Origin: JAHFUI01 sp041485905
Lineage (GTDB): Bacteria > Acidobacteriota > Vicinamibacteria > Vicinamibacterales > CAVVIG01
DNA: 27,758 nucleotides
Assembly: GCA_041485905.1 (NCBI GenBank)
Contig: JBGPKK010000049.1
Coordinates: 1 to 27,758, forward strand
Direction of reading: 5' to 3'
The position numbers were made by a program, and so were the translations under genes. Shown here piece by piece: positions 22,046 through 27,758 of this stretch. The number at the start of each line of letters is the position of its first letter. The first letter of the stretch is position 1. Below the pieces are notes generated by a model. It saw nothing but the letters and a program-made list of their open reading frames with translations, was not told the origin of the DNA and searched no databases.

Positions 22046-22624
22046 TCAGACAGCCGTCGATCGCGATCCCGGTTTCACCACCGGCAACCCCTGCGCGCAC
22101 AGCGGACACGCGCCGGGCTCGTAGGTCGGCAGCGAGACGTCGACAAGCGCGTGGAACGGCACGTCGAAGCGCACGCCGCCGCCGCTGCGATCGACGATCG
22201 ACGCGGCGCCGACGACCTGGGCGCCCGCCGATCGCGCGACGTCCATGGTTTCGCGCGTGGAACCGCCGGTGGTGAGGACATCTTCAATCACAAGCACGCG
22301 GTCGGTGTGGGCGAGCGAGAACCCCCGCCGCAGGGTGAGCGCGCCGTCCTGCCGTTCGGCGAAGATCGCGCGCACACCGAGCGCGCGGCCCACTTCGTGG
22401 CCGATCACCACGCCCCCCAGCGCCGGCGACAGCACGACCGTCGGCTTCAGATCGCGCGTCCGGTCAGCGATCGCCCGTCCCAGCGACCCCGCGGTGGCGG
22501 GATGCTGCAGGACGAGCGCGCACTGGAGGTAGCCGGAACTGTGCAGCCCGGAGGTCAGCCGAAAGTGCCCGTCGAGGAGCGCGCCCGATGTGCGAAAGAG
22601 GCCGAGCAGAGTCTCGTGATGCAT
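22046..22624 (-). CDS. pyrE: Orotate phosphoribosyltransferase
   Basis: PyrE forms orotidine 5'-phosphate from orotate and PRPP in pyrimidine synthesis. With the ATG at 22624 the product is 192 residues. It carries HFRLTSGLHSSGYLQCALVL at the N-terminus, SPALGGVVIGHEVGRALG, and the PRPP loop VLVIEDVLTTGGSTRE (about 110-125). Near the C-terminus is a Cys-Pro-Leu-Cys pair (about 172-175). The frame is open another 57 codons upstream, but that sequence lacks similarity to PyrE and would run into the tolC start region. A -10-like TATACT sits 12 nt before the chosen ATG. It appears to head the pyrE-truA-uppS-cdsA-dxr-rseP run. Confidence 0.94.
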   Translation of the reverse strand: MHHETLLGLFRTSGALLDGHFRLTSGLHSSGYLQCALVLQHPATAGSLGRAIADRTRDLKPTVVLSPALGGVVIGHEVGRALGVRAIFAERQDGALTLRRGFSLAHTDRVLVIEDVLTTGGSTRETMDVARSAGAQVVGAASIVDRSGGGVRFDVPFHALVDVSLPTYEPGACPLCAQGLPVVKPGSRSTAV

Positions 22625-22635
22625 GATTGGCGCGT

Positions 22636-22641
22636 AGTATA
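22636..22641 (-). promoter_or_regulatory. Possible -10 box of the pyrE operon
   Basis: TATACT on the minus strand (22641-22636) would place the transcript start about five nt before the pyrE ATG. It is identical to the -10 box of the VWA promoter at 7284. No convincing -35 box lies 16-19 nt upstream, so support is modest. Confidence 0.4.
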
Positions 22642-22730
22642 CATTTCGCGCGGCCGCCGAACCGGACGCGGCCGGATGTCGTCTACTCATCAGAACGGGT
22701 CGCCCTTCCCTTTTCACGGAGTTGTCGCCC

Positions 22731-24359
22731 ATGCACCGCCAGTCTCTTTTCGGTTTCCGGATGATTGTTGTCTCAATCGCGACGGTCGCGCTCACGGCGA
22801 CGACCGCTTTCGCTCAAGCCGGGCAGCCCTCTGATGTCCGGCGGCTGTCCGTAGACGAAGCCGTGAGGCTCGCGCTCGAGCAGAACCTCGGCATTCAGAT
22901 CGAGCGGTTGAATCCGCAGATTCAGGATGTCGCCGTCGCCCAGGCGCGAAGTTTATGGTCCCCGCATTTCACCACCGGCTTCTTCAACAACTCGACGAAC
23001 AACCCGCCGACCAACGCCCTCTCGGGCGGCCTCTCGAAGATCACCGATTCGAGCGTCTCGACGACCGTCGGCCTCAATCAGGTGCTGGCCACGGGGGCCA
23101 GCTATTCGTTCGGATGGAACAGCTCGCGGGCGACATCGACCAACATCTTCAACAACTTCGACCCGCTGCTGCGGTCGAGCGTGTCGCTGAACGTCACCCA
23201 GCCGCTGCTGCGCGACTTCAAGATCGACAACATCCGGCAGCAGATCGAGATCAGCAGGAAGGCGCGGGAGAGCGCGGACGTCGAGCTGCATGCCACCATC
23301 GTGCAAACGACCCGCAATGTGAAGAACGCGTACTGGGATCTCGCGTTTCAGGTCAACAATCTGGCGGCGCAGCGGCAGTCGCTCGAGCTCGCCCAGCGGC
23401 TGCTCAGGGACAACGAGCGGCGCGTGCAGGTCGGCACCATGGCTCCGATCGACATCGTCGAAGCGCAGTCGGAGGTGGCGCGCAACGACGAGTCGGTCAT
23501 CGTGGCGGAGGCGGCGATCAAGAGCGCCGAGGACCGGCTGCGGGCGCTGATCTTCGATCCCGCGATACCCAACTTCTGGGGCATCTCCATCGAACCGGCC
23601 GAGACCGCGCCGTTCCGGGCGCAGGCGGTTGACCTCGAGGCGGCGGTGCGCAACGCGCTCGACAAACGGACCGACCTTCTACAGGCGAAGAACAGCCTCG
23701 CGCAGAGCGACGTCAACATCCGCTATTTCAGAAATCAGATCCTCCCCGACATCAACGCCACCGCCACTTACAGCACCGCCGCGGTCGGCGGGGTCTCGCT
23801 GCAGCCGTTGACGTCGATTCCGCTCGGTCCGGTCGATCGGACCATCCTGTCGCAACGCGGCTTCGGATCGGTGCTGGGCGACGTTGTGACCAGCGCGTTC
23901 CCCACGTGGACGATCGGCATCCAGGTCGGCTATCCGATTGGCACGAGCACGCAGCAGACCAACCTGGCGCGCGCGAAGCTGCAGTACGAGCAGGCCCAGA
24001 CCCAGCTCAAGAACCTCGAGCTGCAGATCGTGACGCAGGTGCGGGACTCGGCGCGCACCGTCCAGACCAATCAGAAACGTGTGGAATCGGCTCGCGCCGC
24101 GCGCCAGCACGCCGAGAAGCGGCTCGACGCCGAGGAGAAGAAGTTCGCCGCCGGCATTCAGACCACGTTTTTCGTGTTCCAGGCCCAGCGCGACCTGGCG
24201 CAGGCGCGCACCAACGAGGTCCGCGCGATCTCCGACTACAACAAGTCGATCGTCGACCTGGAGGCCGTGCAGGAAGTCTCGATGGGCGGCGGTGGTGGCG
24301 GCGTGACCAACGCCGGCGCAGGCGCCATCCAGACCGGCAACGCGATCGTGCGACAGTAG
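22731..24359 (+). CDS. TolC-family outer membrane protein
   Basis: The 542-residue protein begins with a signal peptide (MHRQSLFGFRMIVVSIATVA then LTATTAFAQA, cleavage near 30). It carries the two homologous outer-membrane-efflux repeats: RRLSVDEAVRLALEQNLGIQ starts the first and VDLEAAVRNALDKRTDLLQA the second. Long alpha-helical stretches rich in Gln, Arg and Glu surround them, and a beta-barrel segment has SVSLNVTQPLLRDF. The tail is glycine-rich. TolC trimers form the outer-membrane exit duct for export systems. The ATG at 22731 is preceded by GGAG at 22718-22721, a proper Shine-Dalgarno; a TTG three codons upstream has no ribosome-site spacing. No membrane-fusion or pump gene accompanies it. 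Two glycosyltransferase genes follow, so its partner is unknown. Confidence 0.9.
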   Translation: MHRQSLFGFRMIVVSIATVALTATTAFAQAGQPSDVRRLSVDEAVRLALEQNLGIQIERLNPQIQDVAVAQARSLWSPHFTTGFFNNSTNNPPTNALSGGLSKITDSSVSTTVGLNQVLATGASYSFGWNSSRATSTNIFNNFDPLLRSSVSLNVTQPLLRDFKIDNIRQQIEISRKARESADVELHATIVQTTRNVKNAYWDLAFQVNNLAAQRQSLELAQRLLRDNERRVQVGTMAPIDIVEAQSEVARNDESVIVAEAAIKSAEDRLRALIFDPAIPNFWGISIEPAETAPFRAQAVDLEAAVRNALDKRTDLLQAKNSLAQSDVNIRYFRNQILPDINATATYSTAAVGGVSLQPLTSIPLGPVDRTILSQRGFGSVLGDVVTSAFPTWTIGIQVGYPIGTSTQQTNLARAKLQYEQAQTQLKNLELQIVTQVRDSARTVQTNQKRVESARAARQHAEKRLDAEEKKFAAGIQTTFFVFQAQRDLAQARTNEVRAISDYNKSIVDLEAVQEVSMGGGGGGVTNAGAGAIQTGNAIVRQ

Positions 24360-24372
24360 TACACTCCCCCGC

Positions 24373-25125
24373 GTGCCGAAGCTTTCGGTCACGGTCATCA
24401 CCAGAAACGAAGCGGCGGACATCGGCGACGCCCTGACGTCTGTCGCCTGGGCCGACGAGATCATCGTCGTCGACTCGATGAGCACCGACGACACGGTGGC
24501 GATCGCCAGGCAGCACACCGATCGCGTGATCGTGCGCGAGTGGCCCGGCTATGTCGCGCAGAAGAACTGCGCGGCATCGCTCGCCAGCCACGACTGGATC
24601 CTGCCGCTCGACGCCGACGAGCGTGTCACGCCGGAACTGGCCGACGAGATCAAGTCGACACTGGCGGCCGAGCCTCCCCACCGTGCGTATCTCGTGCCGC
24701 GCGTGACATGGCACCTGGGCCGCTGGATTCGGACCACCGACTGGTACCCCGACCATCAGTTTCGGCTCTACGATCGGCGCGCGGCGGAGTGGACCGGCGG
24801 CTACGTGCACGAGTCGATGTCGGTGCGGGGATCCATCGGCCGGCTTCGCGGCGAGCTTCAGCACTTCGCCTACCGTGACATCGCGGACCACCTCGAGACG
24901 ATCGATCGCTACACCACCTACGCCGCGCGGCAGATGCAGGAGAACGGGCGGAGGGCCGGCTTCGCGGATCTCGCCGTCCATCCGCCGCTCGCGTTTCTCA
25001 GAAATTACGCGCTTCGCGGCGGAATCGCGGACGGCGTCCCGGGCCTGATCATCTCGGCGATGAACGCGTATTACGTGTTTTTGAAGTTCGCCAAGCTCTG
25101 GGAACTCCGCAACAGAAAACAATGA
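24373..25125 (+). CDS. Family 2 glycosyltransferase, WaaE/KdtX-like
   Basis: The 250-residue GT-A enzyme starts at GTG 24373 with PKLSVTVITRNEAADIGDAL, followed by EIIVVDSMSTDDTVAIA and the metal-binding acidic motif D80-A-D-E83 in WILPLDADERVTPEL. The later segments YPDHQFRLYDRRAAEW, GGYVHESM and LQHFAYRDIADHLETIDRYT are characteristic of the lipopolysaccharide-core glycosyltransferase group (WaaE/KdtX, LgtF-like). A short C-terminal hydrophobic segment may touch the membrane. The donor and acceptor cannot be read from sequence. It lies 13 nt after the tolC-like gene, without an obvious Shine-Dalgarno, and is probably co-transcribed with it. Confidence 0.88.
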   Translation: MPKLSVTVITRNEAADIGDALTSVAWADEIIVVDSMSTDDTVAIARQHTDRVIVREWPGYVAQKNCAASLASHDWILPLDADERVTPELADEIKSTLAAEPPHRAYLVPRVTWHLGRWIRTTDWYPDHQFRLYDRRAAEWTGGYVHESMSVRGSIGRLRGELQHFAYRDIADHLETIDRYTTYAARQMQENGRRAGFADLAVHPPLAFLRNYALRGGIADGVPGLIISAMNAYYVFLKFAKLWELRNRKQ

Positions 25126-25142
25126 CGGTCCATTCAGCGCCC

Positions 25143-25184
25143 GCACATAGCACCAAGCATCGAGCACCAGGCACGTAGCACGAC
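25143..25184. repeat. Six heptanucleotide repeats immediately before the GT4 gene
   Basis: GCACATA, GCACCAA, GCATCGA, GCACCAG, GCACGTA, GCACGAC follow one another in exact 7-nt phase and end one nt before the ATG at 25186. The first three bases of every unit are fixed (GCA) and the rest drift. The tract fills the gap after the GT2 gene and replaces any Shine-Dalgarno. Confidence 0.85.
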
Positions 25185-25185
25185 G

Positions 25186-26316
25186 ATGTTCTCGTTGCAC
25201 ATCGATACAGCGCGGACCTGGCGTGGCGGCCAGAATCAGGTGCTGCTGACCGTCAACGGTCTGCGCGCGATCGGCCAGCGTGCGGCACTGGTCGCGCACC
25301 CAGATGGTGTGCTGCTCAAGCGCGCGTCCGAAGGGCTCGAGCTCATCCCGATCGCATCGCGCACGGAAGTGGATCTGGCCGCCGCCTGGCGGCTCTCGCG
25401 CGTTGTCAAGCGTCTGCGGCCCGACGTCGTGCACGCGCACGACGCACACGCAAGCGCGATGGCCTCCCTCGCCCTGTCGCTCGGATCGCCGACCCCCGCG
25501 CCCGCGCTCGTCGTCTCGAGGCGCGTGGATTTCCACCTGAGACAGAATTCGTTTTCTCGATGGAAGCACCGGCAGGTCGACAGCTTCATCGCCGCGTCGG
25601 AAGCCATTCGGCGGATGCTCCTGGCAGACGGCGTCCCGGCGGACCGGACCGTGACGGTTCACGAAGGCATCGACGTGGAGCACGTGCTCGCCGCGCCGCC
25701 GGTCAACGTCCACGAGGCGTTCTGGCTCCCCCATCACGCGCCGGTCGTGGGCAACGTCGCCGCGCTCGTTCCCCACAAGGGTCAGCGCCATCTCATTGAA
25801 GCCGCTCATCTCGTCGTCCAGGAGGTGCCCGACGCACGGTTCGTCATCCTGGGTGAAGGCGAGCTGCGCGAGCCGCTCGAGCGGCAGATCCGCGACTACC
25901 ACCTCGAGAAACACGTCCTGCTGCCGGGGTTCAGGACCGACGTCCTCGGGTGCATGAAGGGGTTCGACATCTTCGCGATGAGCTCGGTGACCGAGGGGCT
26001 CGGCACCTCCCTGCTCGATGCGATGGCCTGCTCGCGGGCGATCGTGGCGACGCGGGCCGGCGGCATCCCCGAGATCGTGGAGGATGAGCACACCGGCGTG
26101 CTCGTGGAGCCGCGAGATCACGGCGCGATGGCGCGTGAGATCGTGCGGCTGCTCAAGAACGACGAGTTGCGGCGGCGGATGGGCGCGGCAGGACTGGCTC
26201 GCGTCACCGAGCGATTTACCGTCGAGCGGATGGTCGCCGGGACCGCGGCCGTTTACGCGCGCGTGGCCGGCACACCCCACGCAGCGGACATTGCGCGTCA
26301 GCCTGCGCACGATTGA
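25186..26316 (+). CDS. Family 4 (GT-B) glycosyltransferase
   Basis: The 376-residue protein has a two-domain GT-B architecture. The N-terminal acceptor domain begins MFSLHIDTARTWRGGQNQVLL with the Gly-Gly loop typical of GT4, then VVHAHDAHASAMASLAL. The C-terminal donor domain begins PVVGNVAALVPHKGQRHLIEA and contains FVILGEGELREPLE and the EX7E motif region SSVTEGLGTSLLDAMA, followed by ATRAGGIPEIVED. It probably adds a sugar from a nucleotide donor to a lipid-linked or LPS acceptor in the cytoplasm, but the substrate is not readable. The 3' end overlaps the convergent DUF2400 gene by 101 bp. Confidence 0.9.
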   Translation: MFSLHIDTARTWRGGQNQVLLTVNGLRAIGQRAALVAHPDGVLLKRASEGLELIPIASRTEVDLAAAWRLSRVVKRLRPDVVHAHDAHASAMASLALSLGSPTPAPALVVSRRVDFHLRQNSFSRWKHRQVDSFIAASEAIRRMLLADGVPADRTVTVHEGIDVEHVLAAPPVNVHEAFWLPHHAPVVGNVAALVPHKGQRHLIEAAHLVVQEVPDARFVILGEGELREPLERQIRDYHLEKHVLLPGFRTDVLGCMKGFDIFAMSSVTEGLGTSLLDAMACSRAIVATRAGGIPEIVEDEHTGVLVEPRDHGAMAREIVRLLKNDELRRRMGAAGLARVTERFTVERMVAGTAAVYARVAGTPHAADIARQPAHD

Positions 26317-27151
26317 AGCCGCAGGCGTTCATCATCCCGAGATGGCAGAGCGAGAAGTCGTACTTCACCGGATCCTCCGGATCGATCCGGCGGAGTGTCG
26401 AGGTGATGTCGCGCGCCATCGCCCAACCCGGACTGCTGTAGCGCGTGAGTCGCAGGCAGCGACCCACCCGGATGACATGTGTGTCCAGCGGCACGATGAG
26501 CTTCGCGGGGGCGACACGCCGCCACACGCCCAGGTCGAGCGCGTCCTGGCGCACCATCCACCGCAGGAATAGGTTCAACCGCTTGCATGCGCTGCCGGCC
26601 GACGGCCGCGGAAAGAAGTAACGGACGGGCTGTCGTACGTCGTGTCCGCCTTTAGACGGACCTTCAGGCGGACCGTACGCCGCCGTCAGATCGAGCGCGA
26701 GCGCACGGATCGAAAAACTGTCGATCGCTTCGGTGATGTCCGGCGCCCACGGATCGTACCCTTCGAGAAAGAACCCTTCGATCGACCCGGATTGGTCGAG
26801 CATCTGCTTGATGATCCACAACAGCGCGACGAGGTCGGATCCCTTGATCCAGCGGTGCACGAGATTCGCGAAGGCGTGCTTCTGTCGAGGCGGATCGAAT
26901 CCGCGAACGTATGCGGCCGGTTCGCCGCCGATGATCGTGAGCAGCCGCTCGATCGACTGCAGCACACTCGCGACACGACCGAAGGCCAGCGACGCGGCGC
27001 AGAAGGCGACCACCTCGCGATCGTCCGCCCGTTCGTAGCGCCGCACGATCTGAATCGGATCGGTCGCCGAGTCGGGATAGTTGAAGTCGCCGTACAGGCG
27101 ATCGAGCGTGACTTTCAGTGAGTCCTGCAATGGATATGATTCTAATGGCAT
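26216..27151 (-). CDS. TIGR02757/DUF2400 family protein with repeat-derived insert
   Basis: The 311-residue protein matches the conserved family of unknown function TIGR02757 (Pfam DUF2400). Segments seen are DPIQIVRRYERADDREVVAF then CAASLAFGRVASV, RWIKGSDLVALLW, GSACKRLNLFLRWMVR, LIVPLDTHVIRVGRCL and a C-terminal cysteine cluster (CHLGMMNAC ... CPLRGVC). Residues ~158-173 before GSACKRLNLF are a translated palindromic repeat. The basic tail after CR (RPRARKRPRSRR) is encoded within the overlap with the GT4 gene and is probably accidental. The ATG at 27151 shares bases with the ATG of the divergent acylase gene (CATG). Family members show distant similarity to HhH-GPD DNA glycosylases, but no activity can be claimed. 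Confidence 0.9.
   Translation of the reverse strand: MPLESYPLQDSLKVTLDRLYGDFNYPDSATDPIQIVRRYERADDREVVAFCAASLAFGRVASVLQSIERLLTIIGGEPAAYVRGFDPPRQKHAFANLVHRWIKGSDLVALLWIIKQMLDQSGSIEGFFLEGYDPWAPDITEAIDSFSIRALALDLTAAYGPPEGPSKGGHDVRQPVRYFFPRPSAGSACKRLNLFLRWMVRQDALDLGVWRRVAPAKLIVPLDTHVIRVGRCLRLTRYSSPGWAMARDITSTLRRIDPEDPVKYDFSLCHLGMMNACGFNRAQADAQCPLRGVCRPRARKRPRSRRPSARR
26634..26679. repeat. Duplicated palindromic repeat inserted in the DUF2400 gene (family A)
   Basis: On the minus strand, GTCCGCCT-GAAGG is followed by GTCCGTCT-AA-AGGCGGAC and ACGACGTACG. This is the hemC element partly duplicated, with one G-T mismatch that would still pair in RNA. The ends, CGTACGG and CGTACG, are also inverted. 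The frame used here (GPPEGPSKGGHD) differs from that in hemC (VRLKADTT). Confidence 0.78.
27135..27140 (+). promoter_or_regulatory. Possible -10 box for the acylase gene
   Basis: TATGAT lies nine nt before the ATG at 27150 and would start transcription about three nt before the codon. A weak -35 candidate CTTTCA occurs 17 nt upstream (27112-27117). The box lies inside the first codons of the divergent DUF2400 gene. Confidence 0.35.
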
Positions 27152-27758
27152 GTCTGCTCTGAAACAGGACCGTTTCGTCCTCAGAGCCATCGGGCTCGTC
27201 GTCGCGCTTCTCGCGATCGCGCTGGCAACGGCGTACTTCTATGCCAGAGGCTCGTTGCCGGATGTAGACGGCACGATCGCCGTCGGCGGGTTGTCAGGAC
27301 CTGTCGACATCGTGCGCGATGCCGACGCCATCCCGCACATCTTCGCGTCGACCAGGCGCGACGGGTTGTTCGGCCTCGGGTACGTCCATGCGCAGGATCG
27401 GCTGTGGCAGATGGAATTCCAGCGCCGGATCGGATTCGGACGCCTGTCGGAGATCTTCGGCGGCGCGACCGTCGCCCAGGATCGTCTGTTGCGGACGATC
27501 GGCTTCGGACGCGCCGCGCGGACCGCGTGGGCCGGGGTGTCGCCGGCGATCAGGGGCGACATCGACGCGTACGTCTCTGGCATCAACGCATTTCTCGCCG
27601 CGCACCACGGCCGCGCACTTCCACCAGAGTTCACGCTGCTTCGTTTCGAACCGGCTCCATGGGACGGCGCCGACGTGATGGTGTGGCAAAAGATGATGGC
27701 GTGGGACCTGAGCGCGAACTACTCGTTCGAGCTGCTGCGCCACGATCTCGTCGCACGA
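27150..27758 (+). CDS. Penicillin acylase family (N-terminal nucleophile) protein, partial
   Basis: From the ATG at 27150 the frame stays open to the window end (203 codons). It begins with a membrane anchor or signal segment (FVLRAIGLVVALLAIALATA). It then shows the family's alpha-chain start: GPVDIVRDADAIPHIFASTR, DGLFGLGYVHAQDRLWQMEF, QRRIGFGRLSEIFG, and AYVSGINAFLAAH. These match the S45 penicillin/acylhomoserine-lactone acylase family of periplasmic N-acyl hydrolases. The catalytic serine at the beta-chain start lies beyond the window, so activity cannot be checked. Possible substrates include lactone signals or beta-lactams; none can be inferred here. Confidence 0.92.
   Translation, partial: MSALKQDRFVLRAIGLVVALLAIALATAYFYARGSLPDVDGTIAVGGLSGPVDIVRDADAIPHIFASTRRDGLFGLGYVHAQDRLWQMEFQRRIGFGRLSEIFGGATVAQDRLLRTIGFGRAARTAWAGVSPAIRGDIDAYVSGINAFLAAHHGRALPPEFTLLRFEPAPWDGADVMVWQKMMAWDLSANYSFELLRHDLVAR

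Noticed and set aside
24007..26310. A 767-codon open frame antisense to the tolC-like and glycosyltransferase genes
   Set aside because: It is rich in Arg, His and Asp, has no recognisable domain, and lies opposite three well-supported genes. High G+C makes stops rare in such shadow frames.
1..27758. tRNA, rRNA, riboswitch, CRISPR array, insertion sequence or prophage
   Set aside because: No cloverleaf, rRNA, phased long direct repeats, transposase or integrase was found on either strand. Gaps between genes are short and mostly explained above.

Overview
The window reads as a high-G+C (about two thirds by eye), gene-dense chromosomal segment of an acidobacterium, most likely a soil-type member of class Vicinamibacteria. 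The taxonomic inference rests on a VWA protein matching the 'VWFA-related Acidobacterial domain' family, a C5-pathway heme operon with a CobA-HemD fusion, and short palindromic repeats inserted in coding genes of the VRLKADTT / GLKP-AT type that I associate with this phylum from memory. No database search was possible.

Layout. (1) 1-7124, minus strand: a respiratory complex I operon in transcription order nuoA-C-D-H-J-K-L-M, with nuoM running off the left edge. All Fe-S/flavin subunit genes (B, E, F, G, I) are missing from their usual places. (2) 7125-7295: a divergent promoter region with two near-consensus sigma-70 promoters, one for nuo and one that would give a leaderless transcript to the right. 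(3) 7296-17018, plus strand: two secreted VWA proteins, a HemX/CcsA-like membrane protein, then hemA-hemC-cobA/hemD-hemB-hemL, interrupted between hemB and hemL by a decayed DUF2442/DUF4160 gene pair. Together these enzymes take glutamyl-tRNA to uroporphyrinogen III and the siroheme/cobalamin branch point. (4) 17030-22624, minus strand: pyrE-truA-uppS-cdsA-dxr-rseP, an envelope/isoprenoid/phospholipid operon (undecaprenyl diphosphate, CDP-diacylglycerol, MEP pathway, site-2 protease) headed by pyrimidine and tRNA-modification genes. (5) 22731-26316, plus strand: a TolC-type outer-membrane protein followed by two glycosyltransferases (WaaE-like GT2 and a GT4), suggesting envelope glycan assembly and export. 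(6) 27151-26216, minus strand: a DUF2400/TIGR02757 protein, starting back to back with the 5' part of a penicillin-acylase-family protein that runs off the right edge.

The gene content is mostly housekeeping. The unusual signal lies in the small repeats. One class is short palindromes (8-bp arms, 2-nt loop) sitting inside the reading frames of nuoL, hemC, truA and the DUF2400 gene, with compensatory changes between copies and translation in different frames in different hosts. A second class is 7- or 9-nt-period degenerate tandem repeats placed directly before start codons at six gene junctions. Neither is explained by ordinary annotation.
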